From contig CAZDQL010000069.1 of NCBI GenBank assembly GCA_964507325.1, positions 1 through 36,544 of the forward strand: a stretch of DNA of 36,544 nucleotides. Direction: 5' to 3'. This DNA is from CAZDQL01 sp964507325 (lineage in GTDB: Bacteria; Planctomycetota; UBA1135; GCA-002686595). The translations under genes were made by a program, and so were the position numbers. This document shows, piece by piece, positions 31,104 to 36,544 of the stretch (its first letter is position 1; each line of letters starts with the position of its first letter). The notes beneath the pieces are model-generated. The model saw only the letters and a list, made by a program, of their open reading frames with translations. It did no database searches and was not told where the DNA came from.

Positions 31104-32570
31104 ATGCCCCATCGGGTCGTTCTCCTCGGAATCTGCCTCCTCGTCCTGGCTCCCGGTTCCCTCTGCGCCGATGAGCGTCGACCGAACATCCTCTTCATCC
31201 TCGCGGACGACCAGGCGCCCGAGACGCTGAGCGCCTACGGCAACACCGTCTGCGAGACCCCGAACCTCGATCGCCTGGCGCGGGAGGGCATCACCCTCGT
31301 CGACGCCCATCACATGGGCTCGTGGTCGGGGGCCGTGTGCACGCCTTCACGCACGATGATCATGACGGGTCGGTCGGTGTGGCGCATCCCCGGGGCGAAG
31401 GGCCCGCGAATCAAATGGCCGGAGGGCTTCCGTGCCGACGTGGCCAAGCAGAGCCTGCCCGCGATCTTCAACCGCGCCGGCTACGACACCTTCCGCACCT
31501 GCAAGAAGGGCAACAGCTACAAGGAGGCGAACGCGCTCTTCACGCAATGCAAGGACGCGACGAAGCGCTGGGGCACCCCGGAGGGGGGGAGTGAGTGGCA
31601 CGGAGATCAGGTCGTCGCCTACCTCGAGTCCCGTCAGGAGAGCGAGGACGAGGATCCCTTCCTGATCTACTTCGGCTTCTCTCACCCCCACGATCCGCGC
31701 CACGGCACCCCCGAGCTCGTCGAGAAATACGGCGCGGTGAACGAGGGAGAGCTCGGCCAGCCGAATCGGAAGGCGCCGCCGCTCCAGATCAACTATCTGC
31801 CCACGCACCCCTTCCACCACGGCCACCCCGGTCTGCGGGACGAGGTGAACGTCCAGGGCGTGCTCAAGCGGCGCGACGAGGCGACGATCCGCAACGAGCT
31901 GGGTCGCGAGTACGCCTGCATCGAGAACATCGACATCCAAGTCGGCCGCGTGCTCGCCAAGCTCGAGGAGATGGGCGAGCTCGACAACACCTACGTGATC
32001 TACACCGCCGACCACGGGATCGCGGTGGGCCGCCACGGCCTGACCGGCAAGCAGAACCTCTACGAGCACACCTGGCGCGTGCCGTTCCTCGTCCGCGGCC
32101 CGGGCATCGAGCCGGGCAGCCGCTCCTCGGGCTACGTCTACCTGCTCGACGTGCTGCCGACCCTGTGCGACTTCGCCGGCATCGAGGTCCCCGAGGGGGT
32201 CGAGGGCCGAAGCATGCGCCCCGTCCTCGAGGGCCAGGCCGACCGCATCCGCGACGTCCTCTACGGCGTCTACTGCGGAGGCACGAAGCCCGGCATGCGT
32301 TCGGTCAAGACGGACGGCTGGAAGCTGATCCAGTACGACGTGCTCGACGGCTACGTGCGCGAGACCCAGCTCTTCGACCTGCGCCAGAACCCCCACGAGT
32401 TCCTGATCGAGCACCACGACCCCGCCCTGGTCGAGCTGCTCGGGAACAAGCCCGCGCCACACCAGATCAACCTGGCTCCCCTGCCGGAGCACGCCGCCAA
32501 GCTCGAGGAGCTGCGCCGGCTCCTGCAGGCGGAGATGGAGCGGTTCGGGGATCCCTACGAGCTGGAGTGA
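31104..32570 (+). CDS. Exported S1-family sulfatase (heparan/choline-sulfatase-like)
   Basis: The product has 488 residues with a signal peptide (VVLLGICLLVLAPGSLCA). The domain starts RPNILFILADDQAPETLSAY (Asp35, Asp36). The formylglycine motif is CTPSR (Cys79) followed by TMIMTGRSVWRIPGAKG. The late motif is YTADHGIAVGRHGLTGKQNL with LYEHTWRVPFLVRGPG, a form seen in sulfatases of sulfated glycans. The ATG at 31104 is taken as the start because the signal peptide begins there; an in-frame start at 30981 would add residues with no signal-like features. No strong Shine-Dalgarno is present. It ends the sulfatase run and is followed by a terminator-like hairpin. Confidence 0.92.
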   Translation: MPHRVVLLGICLLVLAPGSLCADERRPNILFILADDQAPETLSAYGNTVCETPNLDRLAREGITLVDAHHMGSWSGAVCTPSRTMIMTGRSVWRIPGAKGPRIKWPEGFRADVAKQSLPAIFNRAGYDTFRTCKKGNSYKEANALFTQCKDATKRWGTPEGGSEWHGDQVVAYLESRQESEDEDPFLIYFGFSHPHDPRHGTPELVEKYGAVNEGELGQPNRKAPPLQINYLPTHPFHHGHPGLRDEVNVQGVLKRRDEATIRNELGREYACIENIDIQVGRVLAKLEEMGELDNTYVIYTADHGIAVGRHGLTGKQNLYEHTWRVPFLVRGPGIEPGSRSSGYVYLLDVLPTLCDFAGIEVPEGVEGRSMRPVLEGQADRIRDVLYGVYCGGTKPGMRSVKTDGWKLIQYDVLDGYVRETQLFDLRQNPHEFLIEHHDPALVELLGNKPAPHQINLAPLPEHAAKLEELRRLLQAEMERFGDPYELE

Positions 32571-32576
32571 TGAGTG

Positions 32577-32600
32577 GATGCCGATCTCCGGGTCGGCATC
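32577..32600. terminator. Hairpin between convergent genes
   Basis: GATGCCGA (32577-32584) pairs perfectly with TCGGCATC (32593-32600) around an 8-base loop. It starts six bases after the last sulfatase's stop and ends 15 bases before the stop of the minus-strand gene, the expected place for a shared terminator. No U-tract is present. Confidence 0.6.
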
Positions 32601-32615
32601 TCCCGCGAAGTGGGG

Positions 32616-33551
32616 CTAGTCCCCACCGCCTCCCGACTCCTGCTCAAATACCTCGAGGCACCTGTCCAGCACATACTCAGGGAGCTGAACCCTGAAGTAC
32701 TGTTCAGCCTCCCCCGGTCGAACGACGACCTCCGGTCTCGCTCGGAAGGTCGAGTGGTATCTACGGTCGGAAGTCCAATCGGGCACGAGGACGAAGGTGA
32801 CATCGAAGCCGTACTCGCCCGGCTCGAGGACTAGGAAGGACGCGAGCCCCTCCGGTGAGAGGGCCGACTCCAGCTGGTCGTGGAGATCTCCGAGGGCGAT
32901 GTCGCGCGTCGTACCGTCCGGCAACCGGAGCTCGACGGTGGGGACGTCCGGCTCTTCGAAGGGATCCGATCCACTCACCCTGGGCGGCTCCAACCGCGCG
33001 CCGAACCCGTCCTCGATCGACGTTCCGGGGAATCCCTCCGTTAGGCGCTGCCAGCCGGTGGTGACTTGGACTTGCACGTGCATCCCCGGCGAGAGGACCA
33101 CAGGCACCTGCCCGTGGACGCCTCGCAGGGTCTCAGGGTGGTGCCCCGGAGCCGCGACCGTCAGAGTGCGGGTCCCCATCTCAGGCGGGAGAGCGATCCA
33201 ACCGCGGCCGTCCGCCGGGAACCCGATCCGGGATCCCGGATCGCTCTCGACGATCGCGACCGCCCCGGGGAGGGGAGCTCCGGAGGGGTCGACCACTTCG
33301 ATCCGATCGTGGGCTTCGACCAGTGACGACTCAGGATCACCATCCTCGTTCGATCCCGCAGGGTCCACACCAGGAATCACGGGCTGACGTTCGAGCTGCC
33401 CCCGCTCGAACGCGATCGGCACGCTCTTCTCACCTGCGGCGGGGCTGGGCTCCAACTCATCCGCTCCAGGCTGAGTGGGCTGCCAAGAGTGGATCAGAAG
33501 CGCAACGACCGCGAGCGCGGAACCGGCCAGGAAGAGACTCAGTCTGCGCAT
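32616..33551 (-). CDS. Exported protein of unknown function with carboxypeptidase-regulatory-like domain
   Basis: The product has 311 residues. The N-terminus is a membrane anchor or uncleaved signal (LSLFLAGSALAVVALLIHSW) followed by a Pro/Glu-rich linker. Residues 80-135 look like a carboxypeptidase-regulatory-like or PEGA-type beta-sandwich (IEVVDPSGAPLPGAVAIVES, then LTVAAPGHHPETL). The rest is beta-rich without a family I recognise, and the last residues are Gly/Asp-rich. The ATG at 33551 is chosen because the hydrophobic segment follows directly; the frame is open much further upstream, but only as a shadow of meaB. A 14-bp palindrome lies 29 bases upstream. Confidence 0.7.
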   Translation of the reverse strand: MRRLSLFLAGSALAVVALLIHSWQPTQPGADELEPSPAAGEKSVPIAFERGQLERQPVIPGVDPAGSNEDGDPESSLVEAHDRIEVVDPSGAPLPGAVAIVESDPGSRIGFPADGRGWIALPPEMGTRTLTVAAPGHHPETLRGVHGQVPVVLSPGMHVQVQVTTGWQRLTEGFPGTSIEDGFGARLEPPRVSGSDPFEEPDVPTVELRLPDGTTRDIALGDLHDQLESALSPEGLASFLVLEPGEYGFDVTFVLVPDWTSDRRYHSTFRARPEVVVRPGEAEQYFRVQLPEYVLDRCLEVFEQESGGGGD

Positions 33552-33579
33552 GGAGTCCCATCGTAGCCCACCGCCGAGT

Positions 33580-33593
33580 CGAGACCGGTCTCG
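33580..33593. promoter_or_regulatory. 14-bp perfect palindrome upstream of the unknown exported gene
   Basis: CGAGACCGGTCTCG is its own reverse complement. On the minus strand it sits about 10 bases before TACGAT (a -10-like box) and so would cover the -35 region of the gene at 33551. It is a candidate operator. It also lies 18 bases after the meaB stop and could fold into a terminator hairpin for that operon. Confidence 0.4.
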
Positions 33594-33610
33594 TGACGTT
33601 TCCGCCGACC

Positions 33611-34643
33611 CTACCCCCCCAACCCGTACTCCCCCAGCAGCCGCTCCGCCGCCTCCTCCGGCGCCAACTCCCCCCCCCGCACCGCGTCCTCCAGCTCCCC
33701 CAGCCGCGCCAGCACCCGCGGGTGGGTGCGGAAGGACTCCAGCAGGCGTTCCTCGATGCAGCTCCACATCCAGCGTGCGCGCTGGCCGCGGCGGTGCTCC
33801 TCGAAGACGCCGGCGTCCAGCAGGGCCGTGGGGGGGGGGGGCGCCCCCCCCCCCCACCCCACCCCCCCCCCCCCCCCCCCCGCGCACCGCCGACCAGAGC
33901 TCCTCCAGCCCCTTCCCGCTGCGGGCGCTGATCGCCATCGCCCGAGGGCGCCAGTAGGGGGAGCGCGGCCGCGCGTAGCGCAACGCCGCGGCGTGGTCGC
34001 GTTGGGCCGTGACCGCCGCGGCGGCCAGCTCTCCATCCGCCTTGTTGACGGCGATCAGATCCGCCAGCTCGAGGATCCCCTTCTTGATCCCCTGCAGCTC
34101 GTCCCCCGCGCCCGGCAACGTCAGGACGACGAAGACGTCCACCATGTCCGCCACCGCCGTCTCCGACTGACCGACCCCCACCGTCTCGATGAAGACCACG
34201 TCGAAGCCGGCGGCCTCGCAGAGCTGCATCGTCTCGCGCGTGCGACGCGCCACCCCACCGAGACTGGCCGCCGACGGAGAGGGACGGATGAAGGCCCCCT
34301 CGGCGCGGGCCAGCTCGGTCATGCGGCTCTTGTCCCCCATGATCGATCCGCCGGAGAGGGTGCTGGAGGGATCCACCGCCAGCACCGCGATCTTGTGCCC
34401 CTCCCCCACCAGTCGCGTGCCGAGGGCCTCGATCAGGGTGCTCTTGCCGACCCCCGGAACGCCGCTGATCCCCACCCGGTGCGCGCCGCCGATCAAGGGG
34501 GCCAGTCGAGCGAGGAGCTCGGCCGCCGCGGCCTGATCCTCGGGACGGTGGCTCTCGACCAAGGTGATCGCCCGCGCGAGCAGCACCCGGTCCCCGCCGC
34601 GCAGGCCTTGGACCAACTCGTCGATCGAGGGGTGCTTCGGCAC
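33611..34643 (-). CDS. meaB: Methylmalonyl-CoA mutase-associated GTPase MeaB, frameshifted in this sequence
   Basis: MeaB is the G3E-family GTPase chaperone that guards and loads cobalamin into methylmalonyl-CoA mutase. The first 254 residues are normal: Walker A GVPGVGKST (61-69), VDPSSTLSGGSIMGDKSRM, VFIETVGVGQSE and the base-recognition motif NKAD. The last 71 residues (from ALLDAGVFEEHRRGQRARWM) are also typical MeaB but lie in another frame. The two parts are split by 55 bases of almost pure G/C homopolymer (33827-33881), and 55 is not a multiple of three. Homologues need only a few residues here, so extra bases are probably artefactual, though a true pseudogene cannot be excluded. The GTG start at 34643 follows the mutase stop by two bases: an operon. 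Confidence 0.85.
33830..33881. repeat. G/C homopolymer tract inside meaB
   Basis: The plus strand reads 12 G (33830-33841), CG, 12 C (33844-33855), A, 4 C, A, then 20 C (33862-33881). Nothing else in the window looks like it. It falls exactly between two well-conserved parts of meaB and shifts the frame. Runs of G are a known artefact of two-colour sequencing chemistry; G12-CG-C12 could also form a hairpin that stops polymerase. Confidence 0.9.
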
Positions 34644-34645
34644 GG

Positions 34646-36544
34646 CTATAGCTTCTCCAAGAGCTCTCCCGCCGCCTCGACGATCACCGTCCCCGGCCCG
34701 AAGACCGCCAGCGCCCCCTCCTCCAGGAGCCCGGGCACGTCCTGGGGCGGCACGACGCCGCCGACGACGATCTGGATGTCCGCGCGTCCCAGGTCCGCCA
34801 GCGCGCGGCGCAGGGCCGGCACCAGGATGCGGTGCCCCGCCGCGAGGGAGGACACCCCCACCAGGTGCACGTCGTTCTCCACCGCCTGGCGCGCCGTCTC
34901 CTCGGGGGTCTGGAAGAGGGAGCCGATGTCCACGTCGAAGCCGAGATCGCTGAAGGCGGTCGCGATCACCTTCTGGCCCCGGTCGTGGCCGTCCTGGCCC
35001 ATCTTGGCCAGGAGGATGCGCGGCCGCCGCCCGTTGCGCTGGAGGAACTCCTCCACCCGGGAGCGGACCGCGCCGACGGCCTCGTTCGTCTCGCCCATCT
35101 CTCCAGTGTAGACCCCGGTCAGGCTGCGCACCTGCGCCTGGTGGCGGCCGAAGACGCGCTCGAGGGCCAGGGACATCTCCCCCACCGTGGCGCCGGCGCG
35201 GGCGGCCTCGATGGAGGCGGCGAGCAGGTTGTCGTCGTCGCTCTCCGCGGCCCCCGACAGCGCCTCCAGGGCCGCGCCGGTGCGACCCTCGTCGCGCTCC
35301 GCCCGCAGGCGCTCGAGGCGCGCCAGCTGGGCGGCGCGCACGGCGCTGTTGTCGACCGACAGCACCTCCAGCGGCTCCTCGTGCGCGGGGCGCCAGCGGT
35401 TGACCCCCACGATCACCTGGCGACCGGAGTCGATGCGCGCCTGGGTGCGGGCGGCGGCCTCCTCGATGCGCAGCTTGGGCAGGCCCGCCTCGATGGCGCG
35501 CCGCATGCCCCCCGCCGCCTCGATCTCCTCGATGTGTTCGAGGGCGCGCGCCGCGAGGTCCGCGGTCAGGCGCTCGACGTACCAGGAGCCGCCCCAGGGG
35601 TCGATCACCGCGCAGGTGCCCGACTCGTGCTGGAGCTGGAGTTGGGTGTTGCGCGCCACGCGCGCCGACGCGTCGCTCGGCAGAGCCAGCGCCTCGTCGA
35701 GGGAGTTGGTGTGCAGGGACTGGGTGCCCCCCTGGCTGGCGGCCAGCGCCTCGACGCAGGTGCGCACCACGTTGGCGTGCACGTCCTGGGCGGTCAGGGA
35801 CCAGCCCGACGTCTGGCAGTGGGTGCGCAGCATCAGCGACTTGTCGCTCTTGGGCCCGAAGGGCTTGACCAGCCGCGCCCACAAGAGCCGCGCCGCGCGC
35901 AGCTTGGCGATCTCCATGAAGGTGTCGGTACCCACCCCGAAGAAGAAGGAGAGCCGCGGCGCGAAGGCGTCGATCTCCAGCCCCGCGTCGACCCCCGCCC
36001 GCAGGTACTCCACCCCGTCCGCCAGGGTGTAGCCCAGCTCCAGGTCCGCGGTCGCCCCCGCCTCCTGCATGTGGTAGCCGGAGATCGAGATGCTGTTGAA
36101 GCGCGGCATCTCGCGCGAGGTGAAGGCGAAGATGTCCCTCACGATCCGCATCGACGGCCCGGGCGGGTAGATGTAGGTGTTGCGGACCATGAACTCCTTG
36201 AGGATGTCGTTCTGGATCGTCCCGGCGAGCGCGTCCGGCGACACCCCCTGCTCCTCGGCGGCGACGACGTAGAGCGCCATCACCGGGAGCACGGCTCCGT
36301 TCATCGTCATCGACACGCTCATGCGATCGAGGGGGATCCCGTCGAAGAGCACACGCATGTCGTGGATCGAGTCGATCGCCACCCCCGCCATGCCCACGTC
36401 CCCCACCACCCGCGGGTGGTCGGAGTCGTAGCCGCGGTGGGTGGCCAGGTCGAAGGCGATCGAGAGGCCCTTCTGGCCCGCCGCCAGGTTGCGGCGGTAG
36501 AAGGCGTTCGACTCCTCGGCGGTGGAGAAGCCCGCGTACTGGCG
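34646..36544 (-). CDS. scpA: Methylmalonyl-CoA mutase, large/catalytic subunit (partial at window end)
   Basis: The frame is open to the last base, so the N-terminus lies outside; 632 residues are present. The enzyme converts methylmalonyl-CoA to succinyl-CoA with adenosylcobalamin. The catalytic barrel shows RQYAGFSTAEESNAFYRRNL, LSIAFDLATHRGYDSDHP and SISGYHMQEAGA, all standard for MutB/ScpA. The C-terminal B12 domain has KMGQDGHDRGQKVIATAFSD (the D-x-H-x-x-G axial-ligand motif) and GGVVPPQDVPGL. Both domains are in one chain, as in the catalytic subunit. Its stop is two bases before the meaB start. It serves propionate or branched-chain amino-acid use, or autotrophic and fermentative propionate routes; the window does not show which. 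Confidence 0.95.
   Translation of the reverse strand, partial: RQYAGFSTAEESNAFYRRNLAAGQKGLSIAFDLATHRGYDSDHPRVVGDVGMAGVAIDSIHDMRVLFDGIPLDRMSVSMTMNGAVLPVMALYVVAAEEQGVSPDALAGTIQNDILKEFMVRNTYIYPPGPSMRIVRDIFAFTSREMPRFNSISISGYHMQEAGATADLELGYTLADGVEYLRAGVDAGLEIDAFAPRLSFFFGVGTDTFMEIAKLRAARLLWARLVKPFGPKSDKSLMLRTHCQTSGWSLTAQDVHANVVRTCVEALAASQGGTQSLHTNSLDEALALPSDASARVARNTQLQLQHESGTCAVIDPWGGSWYVERLTADLAARALEHIEEIEAAGGMRRAIEAGLPKLRIEEAAARTQARIDSGRQVIVGVNRWRPAHEEPLEVLSVDNSAVRAAQLARLERLRAERDEGRTGAALEALSGAAESDDDNLLAASIEAARAGATVGEMSLALERVFGRHQAQVRSLTGVYTGEMGETNEAVGAVRSRVEEFLQRNGRRPRILLAKMGQDGHDRGQKVIATAFSDLGFDVDIGSLFQTPEETARQAVENDVHLVGVSSLAAGHRILVPALRRALADLGRADIQIVVGGVVPPQDVPGLLEEGALAVFGPGTVIVEAAGELLEKL

Noticed and set aside
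33830..33881. Low-complexity tract as a natural phase-variation switch in meaB
   Set aside because: Possible, but a housekeeping GTPase chaperone is an unlikely target, and the mixed G-run/C-run form is more like sequencing error.
33552..35882. A 1088-codon minus-strand frame joining mutase, meaB and the exported protein
   Set aside because: Only parts of it are real: meaB residues 1-254 and the exported protein happen to share a frame, linked by shadow sequence and the homopolymer block. Normal starts exist at 34643 and 33551.
1..36544. CRISPR arrays, tRNA genes, rRNA genes, riboswitches
   Set aside because: I looked for regularly spaced repeats, tRNA cloverleaf ends and cobalamin or SAM riboswitch cores near metH, mmuM and the mutase gene and saw none; a covariance-model scan would be needed to exclude weak ones.

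Overview
The window is high-GC bacterial DNA: a metH line counts 46/60 G+C and an enzyme-block line 36/60. It reads like a Planctomycetota genome, probably a metagenomic contig. The signs are six secreted S1 sulfatases in 12.5 kb, many exported beta-propeller, BNR-repeat and beta-helix proteins, and a C-terminal module on the 6399-9131 product that I recall from large secreted proteins of high-GC planctomycetes. This placement is inference; no rRNA or other marker gene is present.

Left core (1-6400): the tail of an AI-2E-type transporter; an ArsR-methyltransferase fusion regulator resembling SahR; and a full cobalamin-dependent methionine synthase (metH) in tandem with it. The last 580 bp of metH are repeated 1378 bp downstream. 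The space between the copies holds a local AT-rich patch (42% G+C in 5281-5400) with a small minus-strand gene of unknown function.

Accessory middle (6400-32600): an exported YVTN-type propeller protein; a 5'-truncated beta-helix fragment joined to the 3' end of an IS91-family transposase gene; a probable (alpha/alpha)6 glycosidase; a 1371-residue esterase-GH106 rhamnosidase fusion; a 300-bp strip holding pieces of three broken genes; a large BNR-repeat protein; six sulfatases; a homocysteine S-methyltransferase; and an unusual zinc-carboxypeptidase/GATase-like fusion. The enzyme set fits breakdown of a sulfated, rhamnose-containing, possibly uronic and acylated polysaccharide outside the cytoplasm. 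No SusC/SusD pair, polysaccharide lyase or sulfatase-maturing enzyme is visible.

Right core (32616-36544): a secreted protein of unknown role, then the minus-strand methylmalonyl-CoA mutase gene (cut by the window edge) followed by meaB, which is broken by a G/C homopolymer tract that is probably a sequencing artefact. Both core loci depend on cobalamin.

Most notable: (1) the two halves of what may be one beta-helix gene lie 6.6 kb apart on the same strand, with the IS91 remnant and the glycosidase/rhamnosidase pair between them, suggesting a catabolic insertion; (2) the metH tail duplication around a small compositionally foreign gene; (3) two uncommon enzyme fusions; (4) a perfect inverted repeat touching the start codon of the SahR-like regulator.
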